Shown: positions 27,333 to 36,286 of the stretch, in pieces
Layout of the letters: each line of letters starts with the position of its first letter
Numbering within the stretch: the stretch's first letter is position 1
NCBI RefSeq assembly: GCF_021606685.1
Contig: NZ_WKCB01000018.1
Span: 1-64,000 of the forward strand
Length of the DNA: 64,000 bases
Reading direction: 5' to 3'
Source of the DNA: Pseudomonas syringae
Lineage (GTDB): Bacteria > Pseudomonadota > Gammaproteobacteria > Pseudomonadales > Pseudomonadaceae
Made by a program: the position numbers and the translations under genes
The notes under the pieces: generated by a model
What the model was told of the DNA's origin: nothing
What the model saw: only the letters and a program-made list of their open reading frames with translations
The model's database searches: none

Positions 27333-28826
27333 TCAGAGGGCAGCAGCATCCACAATCCGATTGCGCCCAGTGTGCTTGGCCTCATACAACGCTTGGTCTG
27401 CACTCAGCAGCAGTGCCTCCAGTGACATACGGCTGCGCTTATCCCAGGTGCTCATACCAATACTCACCGTGATCGGTCGTTCGCTCCCCGCCACTCGAGG
27501 CAAGTGCTCGACGCTGCTGCGAATATGCTCGGCGATAACCATAGCGCCCTTGGCATCGGTCACCGGCAACACCACCGCAAACTCCTCACCGCCGTAGCGT
27601 GCCGCCAGGTCAGCCGGGCGGCGGATGTTGGTGCCGATTACCTGCGCCACTGTGCGCAGCGCCTCATCGCCGCCTTGATGGCCGTGGCGGTCGTTGAAGG
27701 CCTTGAAGTGGTCCACATCGATCATCAGCACCGTCAGCGGTTCGGTCGAGCGTTGCGCGCGGTCCCACTCCAGCCGCATGCGCTCGTCAAGCATGCGCCG
27801 ATTGGCCAGGCCGGTCAGGGCGTCGGTGGCTGCCAGTTCTGACAGCACCCGTTCCGCGCGATGGCGGCGGTGCAGTTCCCGGCGCAGCAGCCAAGTGAGC
27901 CATAACAGGCCAATGCAGAGGATGCCGGTGGCGCCGCTGGTCAACAGCGCGGCGCGCTTCCAGGGGGCGAACACATCCTGGCTGGACAGCGCCACCACCA
28001 CAATCAGGGGCAGTTCGCCAACATTGGTGAAGGTGTACAGGCGCTCCTGGCCACTGATCGCCGAGATGGCCTGAAAGCTGCCACTGCCTTCACGCAGCAT
28101 GCGCTTGAAGTTCGGCCGTTCGCTCAGGTCCTTGTCGATCATGTCGCGTTCCAGCAGCGGTTGCTGGGCCAGCAGGATGCCTTTGTTGTTGAGCAGGTTG
28201 ACGGTGCTGCCGTTGCCGATGGTCAGGGTATTGAACAGTTGATCGAAATACGCCAGGCGCATGGTCGCCACCGCCACGCCGGCGAACTCACCATTGGGGC
28301 CCGACACGCGTCGGCTGAAGGCCATACGCCAGACCTGGTCACAGTTGCAGTGGATCTTGAACGGTCGGCTGATAAACAAGCCGACCTGGGCGTCCTTTGC
28401 ATGTGCCTGGAAATAATCGCGGTTGGCAAAATTGCGCGGCGTGGGGTGCAAGGTTGATGAATCCGCGATGACATTGCCCTCGGCATCCAACAACAGCACT
28501 TCGCCCTTGAAAGGCGCGGCCGTGGACAGGTTGAACTGCACCTGATGCTGGATATTCGCGGCTACCTGGGACAGGTCTTCGCGTTGTGTGGCGGCGATCA
28601 GCCCTTTGAGGGCCAGGTCGTACAGCTCGACGTTGCGCAGTACGTCGGCATTGATCAACTGGGCAATATTGGTGGTCGAGCGTTTGGCTGCCTGCAGGGT
28701 GCTGCTGTGTTCGCGGATCAACAGCGCTGCGACGATGATCACAATCAGGACGACGGTCAGGCCGCTGCCGAGAATCAGCAGCCGCTCCGGGTGTGCAGGT
28801 GGGGTACGAACACGGTGTTGATTCAT
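27333..28826 (-). CDS. Membrane diguanylate cyclase with periplasmic Cache-type sensor
   Basis: This 497-residue protein should make cyclic di-GMP from two GTP. Transmembrane helices at about 16-37 and 293-313 bracket a periplasmic sensor domain of the dCache/PDC type. The GGDEF domain follows (DALTGLANRR near 335). It has an intact GGEEF active site at 412-416 and an RPAD inhibitory site at 403-406, exactly five residues upstream. The enzyme is therefore probably active and feedback-inhibited by its product. A short cysteine pair, HCNCD, lies in the sensor. The gene is alone, so its ligand and target are unknown. Confidence 0.92.
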   Translation of the reverse strand: MNQHRVRTPPAHPERLLILGSGLTVVLIVIIVAALLIREHSSTLQAAKRSTTNIAQLINADVLRNVELYDLALKGLIAATQREDLSQVAANIQHQVQFNLSTAAPFKGEVLLLDAEGNVIADSSTLHPTPRNFANRDYFQAHAKDAQVGLFISRPFKIHCNCDQVWRMAFSRRVSGPNGEFAGVAVATMRLAYFDQLFNTLTIGNGSTVNLLNNKGILLAQQPLLERDMIDKDLSERPNFKRMLREGSGSFQAISAISGQERLYTFTNVGELPLIVVVALSSQDVFAPWKRAALLTSGATGILCIGLLWLTWLLRRELHRRHRAERVLSELAATDALTGLANRRMLDERMRLEWDRAQRSTEPLTVLMIDVDHFKAFNDRHGHQGGDEALRTVAQVIGTNIRRPADLAARYGGEEFAVVLPVTDAKGAMVIAEHIRSSVEHLPRVAGSERPITVSIGMSTWDKRSRMSLEALLLSADQALYEAKHTGRNRIVDAAAL

Positions 28827-28912
28827 CGCGCAGACTTCAGCAGGGAAGATGCTGGCAGTTTAGTTCTACGCGATGAAAATTAAATCACCGGTTCAAAAGA
28901 AAGATACGTCTG

Positions 28913-30235
28913 TCAGAACACGTTGATCGGGTAGTCGACGATTACACGGTATTCATCCACATCCCGGTCTACGGCCGAGTAACCGTTGCTGCCACGGTTG
29001 GTTGCCCACTGCAGGCGCACGGCCAGGTCTTTGGCTTTACCGCCTTGTACGACGTATTTCAGGTCGATATCGCGTTCCCAGTGCTTGGCGTCCTTGCCGT
29101 CGGCGCTGTACCAGGCGCTGTAGCCACGGCTTTGCGGGTCGACCTTGGTCAGGTCGGTCTTGCCGCTGATGTAGGACACCGCCGAGCTTAGGCCGGGCAC
29201 GCCCAGGCCGCCAAAGTCGTAGGCGTATTTGAGCTTCCACGAACGCTCGTTGGGGCCGTTGAAGTCCGAGTACTGCTGGGAGTTGTCCAGGTACACGCTG
29301 TCGCCCTGGGCGATGTAGTCGAACGGCGTGTTGCCGTTGACCCGCTGGTACGCGGCGGTGACGCTGTGATGGCCGATGTCCACGGTGAAATGCAGGCTGT
29401 AGGTGTTGTTGTCGATATCGCCGAGCAACGACTGGCCGGTGTCCTGGGTGTGGTAGTAGTGCAGGCCTGGGTTGAGGCTGATCATCTCGTTTACGACATA
29501 GGTGTAGTCCAGGTCGTAGTAGTACTGGTGCCACACGTCCTTGAGTTCAGAGGCGTAGAGGTTGCTGGTCACGCCATCAATGCCGCTGAACGACACACCG
29601 GCCCAGTTCATGTGCTGGCTGTCTGTGTGGGTTGGCAATGCGCCGTAGCTGGTGCCGATGCGCCGATGGCCGCTCTGGTTGTAGAGCTTGGTGAAGCTGG
29701 CCTGGCCGCCCTCGAACATCCAGCCGTCGAAGCTGTGGTTGGTCAGGCTCACGCCACGGAAGGTCTGCGGCAGCATGCGGGTCATGCCACCGGCGATCAC
29801 CGGGTTATTGAGGAACAGGTCGCCAGCCTTGAGTTCGGTGTCGAAGGCGCGCATTTTCAAGGTGCCGCCCGCTGTGGAGAACGAGCCGGGTGCCTTGCCG
29901 TTGCCGCTGCCGTACGGAAGGATGCTGGAGCCGTCGGTGCCGCCACCGCCGTCGAGCTTGAGGCCGAGCATGGCGTGAGCGTCCAGGCCGAAACCGACGG
30001 TGCCTTGGGTGTAGCCGGATTCGAACGTGCCGAGAAAGCCTTGGCCCCACTCCTTGCTGTCATCGGTGGGGATGTCGCGGCGGTCGCGGTTCATGTAGTA
30101 GTTGCGGGTGTTGATATTGAGATGAGCGCCTTCGACGAAGCCGTCGGCGGGGGTGGTGTCTGCCGCGTGGGCAAGGGGGGCAATCGTTGCTGCAATCGCG
30201 AGGAATAACGGGGTCAGCGTCAGCGAGTTCTTCAC
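28913..30235 (-). CDS. OprD family outer-membrane porin
   Basis: This 440-residue substrate-specific porin of the OprD/OpdX family takes up small carboxylates, amino acids or peptides through an 18-strand barrel. It has a cleavable signal ending in APLAHA and the family start [19 protein letters not shown]. The barrel ends with a C-terminal Phe (YPINVF). I chose a GTG start preceded by AAAGGAGC at normal spacing; it gives a clean signal peptide. A longer frame adds about 23 charged residues. The substrate cannot be inferred. A terminator-like hairpin lies about 70 bp upstream in the leader. Confidence 0.9.
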   Translation of the reverse strand: MKNSLTLTPLFLAIAATIAPLAHAADTTPADGFVEGAHLNINTRNYYMNRDRRDIPTDDSKEWGQGFLGTFESGYTQGTVGFGLDAHAMLGLKLDGGGGTDGSSILPYGSGNGKAPGSFSTAGGTLKMRAFDTELKAGDLFLNNPVIAGGMTRMLPQTFRGVSLTNHSFDGWMFEGGQASFTKLYNQSGHRRIGTSYGALPTHTDSQHMNWAGVSFSGIDGVTSNLYASELKDVWHQYYYDLDYTYVVNEMISLNPGLHYYHTQDTGQSLLGDIDNNTYSLHFTVDIGHHSVTAAYQRVNGNTPFDYIAQGDSVYLDNSQQYSDFNGPNERSWKLKYAYDFGGLGVPGLSSAVSYISGKTDLTKVDPQSRGYSAWYSADGKDAKHWERDIDLKYVVQGGKAKDLAVRLQWATNRGSNGYSAVDRDVDEYRVIVDYPINVF

Positions 30236-30302
30236 CGGTAAAGCTCCTTTGGTCAATCGTAAACGGCCAATGTCGTGGGTGTGCCTGGCCTTTTTTTGCG
30301 GC

Positions 30303-30331
30303 AAAAAAAAGCCGCTGAAGTCAGCGGCTTT
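30303..30331 (-). terminator. Terminator-like hairpin in the leader of the OprD gene
   Basis: A perfect 24-bp palindrome (arms AAAGCCGCTGA and TCAGCGGCTTT) is followed on the minus strand by eight T in a row. It lies about 70 bp upstream of the porin start. No gene is visible just upstream on that strand, so it may end a small RNA or attenuate the porin leader. Confidence 0.7.
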
Positions 30332-30520
30332 AAGACAGATTCCCAGTGTAGAGCCCTGGAAATAAGTCGAGGGAAAATTGGGGGCGCGGGGGCTGTCTTT
30401 GCCGTGGCGCTCAGGGGTGCGTCAAATTAACGCGGGTGAGCGGTGGGGTACAGAGTGTAACAAGATAATGACTGTTGCCCAAATGGCAATAGTCGGGGAG
30501 TGGGGGGATTGGGGGCAGAT

Positions 30521-30645
30521 CCGTTGCTGCGGTAACGGCGGCTTATGGTTCCGCTCTTACAGCGGGTCACTTTTGGAAAGACCCAAAAGTAACCAAAAGG
30601 TCTTCGCCCCACCACTCGGTGCCTCGCCTAGGCTCGGCATGCCCG
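30521..30645 (+). repeat. Left arm of a large inverted repeat
   Basis: This arm matches the reverse complement of 31092-31216 over about 120 bp. It contains successive small hairpins (CCGTT/AACGG, CCGCT/AGCGG, AAGACC/GGTCTT, TGCC/GGCA). Several stems differ from the right arm by compensating base changes, with the AAAAGTAACCAAAA loop unchanged. Confidence 0.88.
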
Positions 30646-30657
30646 CAATCCGACAGT

Positions 30658-30737
30658 GATTTGGGGGGCCGCCGCCACGCGCCATCCATGGCGCGGGGCG
30701 GCTAAACCGGCATCCCTGCCGGTTTACCCCCCAAATC
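30658..30737 (+). repeat. Three-way-junction-like structured domain, left copy
   Basis: An 11-bp outer stem (GATTTGGGGGG 30658-30668 with CCCCCCAAATC 30727-30737) encloses two adjoining hairpins. One is 30671-30702 (core GCGCCAT/ATGGCGC). The other is 30703-30726 (TAAACCGGC/GCCGGTTTA). Only two bases are left unpaired at the junction. Confidence 0.75.
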
Positions 30738-30776
30738 CCTGTCGAATTCCGGCCATCGTGGTTGACGGGGCGATTT

Positions 30777-30889
30777 CAGATCAAAATCAAAAGCAGATCA
30801 AAAGCAGAGCACGGCGGCCTAGTAGCCGACCTGAGTGGTTAGATCAAAAGCGTTGTTGCTTTGTTCTGCTCTGCTTTGTTTTTGATCTG
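30777..30889. repeat. GATCAAAA-rich inverted core
   Basis: CAGATCAAAATCAAAAGCAG, a second GATCAAAAGCAGAGCA copy and later copies on both strands form an imperfect inverted repeat. Its ends are 30777-30811 and 30867-30889. Further GATCAAAAG and GATCTT words continue to about 30960. No protein is supported. Confidence 0.55.
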
Positions 30890-30992
30890 GCCCTTACATC
30901 CTTTTCGCTGACGAAGTCAGCGGTCTTTTGATCTGCGCTGTTGATCGTGATCTTGATCTTAGGCGCCCCGTTAAACACGCTGGCCGAACGCA

Positions 30993-31081
30993 GGCTTGAA
31001 TCCGTGGGTAACCCGGCAGGACGCCGGGTTAGCCGCGCTGGGCCAAGGATGGCCCATCGCGGCGGCCCACGGATTCAAGCC
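30993..31081 (-). repeat. Three-way-junction-like structured domain, right copy
   Basis: A perfect 16-bp outer stem (GGCTTGAATCCGTGGG 30993-31008 with CCCACGGATTCAAGCC 31066-31081) encloses two hairpins. These are TAACCCGGC/GCCGGGTTA (31009-31031) and GCCGCG..GGGCC/GGCCC..CGCGGC (31032-31063). Two G remain unpaired at the junction. It is the inverted counterpart of 30658-30737 with different stem sequences. Confidence 0.75.
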
Positions 31082-31091
31082 GGAGTGAGGG

Positions 31092-31216
31092 CACACCGAG
31101 CCTAGGCGAGGTGCCGAGTGTTGGGGCAAGAGCCCTTTTGGTTACTTTTGGGGCTCTTTTCCAAAAGTGACCCGCTGTAAGAGCGGAACCAATAGCCGCC
31201 GTTACCGCAGCAACGG
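31092..31216 (-). repeat. Right arm of the large inverted repeat
   Basis: This is the inverted counterpart of 30521-30645. It carries the same hairpin order, with compensated stems such as AAGAGCCC (31128-31135) pairing with GGGCTCTT (31151-31158). Confidence 0.88.
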
Positions 31217-31262
31217 ATATGTACCCCGACAAACCGCCATCGAGTACAACCCCCCTCCCACA

Positions 31263-32321
31263 TTAATCCACATTAGTTGAGCGCCGCGCTTCAGGCGCCT
31301 TGCGCACCGGAAACGGAAAATAGAAAAACCGCAAAAACGCCACCCGCTTGATCACTTCACCAATCAACAACGGCACCACCACCGCCACCACAAAACCAAT
31401 GCACGCCGCGGCAAATGCGTGCAGGCCCAGGTGCTCCAGCAGGTCGAAGGTCTTGTGCTGGATCTCGCCGTGAAAGATCAACAGAATCAGCGTCGACTGC
31501 CCGATGTAGGTCATCGCCCGGGTCACCAGCGCCGATACCATCAGCACCTTTGCCAGGGCCCAGCACGCGTACACGCCGATCACCGCCAGCAGGCTGGTCC
31601 ACAACCAGTGGTCGTACCGGCGCTGGGCGAGGTCCATGGTGTCGCCCCGGTACAGAAACACCGCGGCGAACAGCACCACTGAAACCAGCAGGGTCAGCCA
31701 TGAGCCCGCATGAGTGCGCAGCCAGTCGCGCAGCAGGTAGCCGTAGATAAAACAGGTGCTGCTGATCAAGGTGATATCGAGGCTGAACGGCAAGCCCGGC
31801 AGCACCCAGGTTTGCCCTCCCAGGGTGACCGGCAATTGCCAGAAGAGCGGCAGTATCCAGATGCCGAGCAGCAGCGGTATCACCATCACCAGGCAGCTCA
31901 CCGGCAGCGGCAGGCGCTGGATCAACCGCAGCCCCCCCCAACTGAACAGGATCGCCACCCAGAAGTGCGGCAGAAACCACAGCGCCTGCCACGGGATGGT
32001 GTCCACCGAGGCATACAGCACGCCACCGATGTCCGGCAGCAGCGGTTGGCCGCGCAGCACGGCACGCACAGTCACATACAGCAGCATGGTGAAAAAAAAC
32101 GGCTTGAGCAGGCCATCGGCCTTGCGCACCGCCATTTCCACGAACGGCTGCTCGGGCTTGAAGAACACCCCGGACAGGAAGAAAAACAGCGGCAATATGA
32201 ACGACGCCAGAATCGGGTACATCAGGTCCGGGGACGTGGCGACAAACCAGCTATGGGCATACACGATCACCAGGATGCCGATGCCCTTGGCGATATCCAT
32301 TTGAATCCAACGATGCTTCAT
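31263..32321 (-). CDS. pslL: Membrane acyltransferase PslL
   Basis: This is the last gene of the psl operon. The 352-residue protein has about ten transmembrane segments and the acyltransferase-3 family start (QMDIAKGIGILVIVYAHSWF), close to fucose 4-O-acetylase-like proteins. It probably acetylates or otherwise acylates the polysaccharide or its precursor; the family supports this but the substrate is not known. It follows pslK by 22 bp. I see no clear terminator after it. Confidence 0.88.
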   Translation of the reverse strand: MKHRWIQMDIAKGIGILVIVYAHSWFVATSPDLMYPILASFILPLFFFLSGVFFKPEQPFVEMAVRKADGLLKPFFFTMLLYVTVRAVLRGQPLLPDIGGVLYASVDTIPWQALWFLPHFWVAILFSWGGLRLIQRLPLPVSCLVMVIPLLLGIWILPLFWQLPVTLGGQTWVLPGLPFSLDITLISSTCFIYGYLLRDWLRTHAGSWLTLLVSVVLFAAVFLYRGDTMDLAQRRYDHWLWTSLLAVIGVYACWALAKVLMVSALVTRAMTYIGQSTLILLIFHGEIQHKTFDLLEHLGLHAFAAACIGFVVAVVVPLLIGEVIKRVAFLRFFYFPFPVRKAPEARRSTNVD

Positions 32322-32343
32322 CCGCGTATCCCCGACCGATCAT

Positions 32344-33753
32344 TCATGCCTTGCGCCACGGCTTGAGCCACAGCCCCATCCCGAGCAACACCACGGCGCC
32401 GGCCAGGGTGCTCAGCCCCAGTTGCAGCCACACGCCGTCAATGCGAAACAGCAGCAGCGCGGCCACGCCCATCACCCCGGCGCTGAGCAACCAGTGCCTG
32501 GCCCAGGGCAGCGCACCGAGCAGCGCCTGGCGCTGCATCAACAGCAGCGCGGTGCAGATCACCCCGGCCAGTGCGGCCAGGGGGATGCCGGCCAGGCCGA
32601 ACACAAAGGGCAGGGCGCCCAGCAGCAGCACATTGACCAGGCTGCCAAGCAATTCGCAGCGCAACGGTTGGCGCGTGTCACCGGCGGCGTAGGCGTAACG
32701 CGCGAGCAAGGCGTTCCAGGCGCCGAACACCAACGGCACGGCGAACCACGCGAGCAACAGCGGCAAAGGCGAATCCGCCGACTGCGCGGGCAACAACAGC
32801 GCTACCAGGCTCGGCGCCGCAGCCACCAGGCCGACCCCGGCGGGCAGGGTCAGCAGGCTGGCGGTTTCCAGGCCTCGCTTGAGCAAGGCCAGGCGCTCAT
32901 CGCCCTGGCGCCGGCTCATCATGCCCAGCAGCACCTGGTTGAGGCTCATCAGTGCAATCAGCGGCAGGTTCATCAGCTTGCGCGCCAGGTTCACCCAGGT
33001 CACCGCACCCTCACCGAGCAGCGACGCCACCAGGCGCTCGATCAATGCCAAGCCCTGGCTGGCACCATTGCTCAGTAGCAACGGGCCGATGCGCTGGCCC
33101 AACTCGCGCAGCGGCGCCAACGACAGCTGCCAGCGCCAAGGCCGCCAGCCTTGGCGCCAGATCGACGGCAACAGCGCCAACGGCATCAGCAGGCTACCGG
33201 TCAGGCACGCCAGGGCCAGCGAGTGAGGCTGGGTCGCGGTGCCAGCGAGGGCGAGGTAGGTCACCGGCGGCAGGTTGAACAGCAGCGAGCCCAACCCGGC
33301 CAGCACAAAACGCTCGCTGGCCTGCAACGGAATACTGAACAGCGCATGCAGGATCAAGCCCGGCACGCACCAGGCGACGATCTGCAAATTGCTGGCGGCC
33401 AGGGCCGTGGCGCTGTCCGCCAACCCCGGGCCAAGCAGTTGCACCAGCCAGGGCGCCAACAGCGTCAGCACCAGGCTGGTGACCAGCGCAATCAGCATCA
33501 ATGCCGGAAACAACACCGCCAGCCAGTCCAGGCGCGCACCGTCCTTGCGGGCCAGGTACAGCGGCAGCGCGGCGGCGCTCAGGACCCCGCCGGCGAGCGA
33601 CATGCGCAGCGCCTCAGGCAAAAACAGCGCGATCAGGAACGCATCACTGCGTTCCCCGGCGCCCCAGGCCGCCACCAGTAACCATTCGCGGGCAAACCCC
33701 AGGCACAGGCCCAGCAGGGTCGCCAGGGTCAGCCAGGCGGCGGAGCCCAGCAT
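32344..33753 (-). CDS. pslK: MurJ/MviN-like lipid-linked oligosaccharide flippase PslK
   Basis: This 469-residue polytopic protein has about 12-14 hydrophobic segments and MurJ/MviN-type start features (LTLATLLGLCLGFAREWLLV, then GAGERSDAFLIALFLPEALR). It should flip the lipid-linked Psl repeat unit to the periplasm. The ATG overlaps the pslJ stop by one base (TGATG). The real lipid II flippase MurJ is expected elsewhere in the genome. Confidence 0.9.
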   Translation of the reverse strand: MLGSAAWLTLATLLGLCLGFAREWLLVAAWGAGERSDAFLIALFLPEALRMSLAGGVLSAAALPLYLARKDGARLDWLAVLFPALMLIALVTSLVLTLLAPWLVQLLGPGLADSATALAASNLQIVAWCVPGLILHALFSIPLQASERFVLAGLGSLLFNLPPVTYLALAGTATQPHSLALACLTGSLLMPLALLPSIWRQGWRPWRWQLSLAPLRELGQRIGPLLLSNGASQGLALIERLVASLLGEGAVTWVNLARKLMNLPLIALMSLNQVLLGMMSRRQGDERLALLKRGLETASLLTLPAGVGLVAAAPSLVALLLPAQSADSPLPLLLAWFAVPLVFGAWNALLARYAYAAGDTRQPLRCELLGSLVNVLLLGALPFVFGLAGIPLAALAGVICTALLLMQRQALLGALPWARHWLLSAGVMGVAALLLFRIDGVWLQLGLSTLAGAVVLLGMGLWLKPWRKA

Positions 33754-35186
33754 CAGGGTTTCGCGCCATCAAGCAGCGGTTTGTGAGACGCCACGTGCTT
33801 TACCTGCGGCAGGCGCGCCGGAAACAACCGGCGCGCCTCCAGCACATTGATGCCGACCATCAGCCAGAACAGCGCCACCATCACCACCGCAAAGCTGAAG
33901 TAGTGGTCAAACAGGCCACTGACCAGCGCCGACAGAATCCCGCCGGTGGTGCCCAGCCAAAGAGCGTTGTCCTTGGTCAGGCGGATCGGGCCTTTTTCCG
34001 GCCGGGCTTCGCGCCACCAGCGCACGGTCACCGCAACAAAAAACAGCATGCCGACCAGGCCGATCTTGTAGATGTAGTTCAGCCACAGGTTGGAGATCCC
34101 CAGCAATTGCGTGCCCGGCACCGGCGGGTCGACCTTGAAGCCGATGCCGAGCGGGTAGGCCGCCACGGCCTGGGGGAACATGCGGTATTCGTCAAACCGC
34201 ACCTCGGTACTGGCGTTGTTCGAGGAGAAAATCGTCGCCAGGCGCTCCTGCAGCGGTGGGTAGGCGATCACCAGGGCCACCGTCAGCGCGGCGCCGATCA
34301 TCAACAGGCGGCCGGTGTAGGGCACGCGACGCGTGGCCATCCACATCAGCACCAGTGCGAGGCTGACCATCGCCCCGCGGCTGCTGGCCAGCAGCAGTGC
34401 AGCCGCACCCAGGCAGGCCACGCCCAGGCCCAAGGCGCGCTTCCAGCCCTGCTCGGTCATGCCGAAGCAGAACGCCAGGGGCAGCAGCAGTGCCATGATC
34501 CCGCCGATGGCATTCGGGTGGGTCCAGGGCGAGCCCATGCGCGACGACATGGCCTCCAGGCCGAATTTCAACATGTCGAAGTTGGCGTAGTTGAACATCC
34601 CCAGGATCGGCGCAATACCGGCCCCGGAGCGTGTGCGCACAAACACCCCGATCGACAGCACCAGCATTGCCAGGGTGCCCAGCAGCAGGGCGATCACCAG
34701 GCTTTCGCGGTGCTTTTGGTCGACCAGTAGTCGCGCGGCGATGAACACCCCTGAGAGGTTGAGCAGCCAGCGCAGCCAGTTGGCCACGCCGCTGGTGTCG
34801 GCGTGAATGGTCACTTGGCCGACAATGAACGGGAACACGCTGAACAGCATCAGCCACAGCAGCATCTGGTCGGTGGGGCGTTGCGCCAGGCGCGGTGCGT
34901 CAGGCAGGCTTGCCAGCAAGCTGCGCCACAAAATCGCGCCCCAGGTCAGCGCCAGGATTGCCTCACTGACCGTACTGCGGATGCCCAGGTTGACCGTGGA
35001 AAACGGCATGAACGTCGCCACAAAGGCAAACAGCAACAGGCCCCAGAACGGAAAACGCAGGATGGTCACGGCACCCGCCAGGCCAACCACGGCGAGGAAC
35101 GCCTTGGCCGGTGACAGCAGCAGGGCCAGCGCACCAAACAGCAGGCCAAGAAGGATCGGGACGAGGCTTGCCAGGTTCACTCTCAC
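33753..35186 (-). CDS. pslJ: Polysaccharide polymerase-like membrane protein PslJ
   Basis: This membrane protein of about 477 residues has some 11-12 transmembrane helices and an O-antigen ligase/polymerase (Wzy/WaaL-like) region. It probably polymerises Psl repeat units in the periplasm. I start at a GTG that overlaps the pslI stop (GTGA), giving VRVNLASLVPILLG. A longer frame adds a basic, proline-rich 22-residue tail coded within pslI and is unlikely. Confidence 0.87.
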   Translation of the reverse strand: MRVNLASLVPILLGLLFGALALLLSPAKAFLAVVGLAGAVTILRFPFWGLLLFAFVATFMPFSTVNLGIRSTVSEAILALTWGAILWRSLLASLPDAPRLAQRPTDQMLLWLMLFSVFPFIVGQVTIHADTSGVANWLRWLLNLSGVFIAARLLVDQKHRESLVIALLLGTLAMLVLSIGVFVRTRSGAGIAPILGMFNYANFDMLKFGLEAMSSRMGSPWTHPNAIGGIMALLLPLAFCFGMTEQGWKRALGLGVACLGAAALLLASSRGAMVSLALVLMWMATRRVPYTGRLLMIGAALTVALVIAYPPLQERLATIFSSNNASTEVRFDEYRMFPQAVAAYPLGIGFKVDPPVPGTQLLGISNLWLNYIYKIGLVGMLFFVAVTVRWWREARPEKGPIRLTKDNALWLGTTGGILSALVSGLFDHYFSFAVVMVALFWLMVGINVLEARRLFPARLPQVKHVASHKPLLDGAKP

Positions 35187-36286
35187 GTGAGTTCCTCGAT
35201 CAGTTCGGCGAGGCGCCGGCGATAGGCGTGGTGGTTGAAACGTTCGGCCCACTGGCGCCGTTGCTCGGGGGATTCTTCATCGGGCCGCTCGCTCAGGTTA
35301 AGCATCAACTGCACCAGCGCCGGGCCGTCGGTGGGCGAAAAGCGTGGCGCCGACGGCGGGGTGATTTCATCCAGCGAGGTGCCGCTGGCCACGGCGACCG
35401 GTGTACCGACGCTCAGCGCTTCAATCACCGGCAACCCGAAGCCTTCAGCGTAGGACGGCTGCCACAGGCGCGCGGCGTGACGGTACAGCGCGTGCAACTC
35501 GGCATCCGAGACACCGCTCAGCGCGCGAATCCCCGGCAGGATGCGCTGAGCAGGCGGCAGATGGTCCAGGCTGCCCACCAGCACCAGTTCAGGCACGTGG
35601 GGCGATTGGCGGCGCGCCTGCTGCCAGGCGTCCACCAGAAACGGTACGTTCTTGCGCAGCTCGCGGGTGCCCACCAGCAGCCAGTAACGCGGCGGCAGTT
35701 GGCGTGTGGAGAGGTCTGCCGCCAGCTCGATAAAGCTGTCGACCTGGTTGGGCAGCACGCGAACCTTGCCCGCGGCGTTGGGAAACAGTCGCGCAGTTTC
35801 ATCGGCGCTGTACTGCGACGGCGTCCACACGCGGTCGGCACTGTGCACCGCGTAGGCAATCGACAAGCGATCGCTGGTCTTGTAGATCAGCGCTTTGAGG
35901 CGGTTGGCGTGGTAGTTGTCCAACGTGATCTGGAACAGGTCATGCAGCAGCACCACCGTGCGCAAGCCCTTGGGCTTGGGCGGCAACGGCAGGCCCATAT
36001 TGAAGGTGCTGATGTACAGATCGATGTGCTGTTCACGCAGTGCCCGTGGCAAAAAACCGGCCTCGAAGCGCAGCCGGTTCTGCGGCTGGTGCATGGCCGT
36101 CTTGGCACAGCCCCAGTCCGGGCAATGGGCCTGCAAGCGCGTTTCATCACCCAGGGGCGCCACGGTAAAGCGCTCAAGCTCGATGCCTGGCAACGTCTGC
36201 AGGGCGCTTTCCAGGGCATACACCTGGCGGCTGATGCCTGATTGCGGCGAGGTGCCGACGGTGCGGTAATCCAGGCCTATACGCAT
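35183..36286 (-). CDS. pslI: Family 4 glycosyltransferase PslI
   Basis: This 367-residue GT-B glycosyltransferase adds a sugar to the Psl repeat unit on the cytoplasmic side. It has a glycine-rich start (DYRTVGTSPQSGISRQVY), VLPNQVDSF in the middle, and the GT4 EX7E-like segment PSYAEGFGLPVIEAL near residue 285. It overlaps pslH by 10 bp and pslJ by 4 bp. Confidence 0.88.
   Translation of the reverse strand: MRIGLDYRTVGTSPQSGISRQVYALESALQTLPGIELERFTVAPLGDETRLQAHCPDWGCAKTAMHQPQNRLRFEAGFLPRALREQHIDLYISTFNMGLPLPPKPKGLRTVVLLHDLFQITLDNYHANRLKALIYKTSDRLSIAYAVHSADRVWTPSQYSADETARLFPNAAGKVRVLPNQVDSFIELAADLSTRQLPPRYWLLVGTRELRKNVPFLVDAWQQARRQSPHVPELVLVGSLDHLPPAQRILPGIRALSGVSDAELHALYRHAARLWQPSYAEGFGLPVIEALSVGTPVAVASGTSLDEITPPSAPRFSPTDGPALVQLMLNLSERPDEESPEQRRQWAERFNHHAYRRRLAELIEELT

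Larger units (their letters stand above)
30332..31262. other. Gene-free region holding a composite structured repeat
   Basis: No supported gene lies in this 930-bp stretch. It contains two inverted arms, two three-way-junction-like domains and an AT-richer core with repeated GATCAAAA words, each listed below. The last bases before pslL (CCCCCTCCCACA, near 31250) are a lone fragment of a REP word. Confidence 0.7.

Noticed and set aside
30656..30931. Open frame inside the structured repeat
   Set aside because: It translates hairpin and GATCAAAA repeats, has no ribosome site and no protein-like composition.
31249..31261. CCCCCTCCCACA word before pslL
   Set aside because: It is only a fragment of a REP core with no partner arm, so it is not called as a repeat element.
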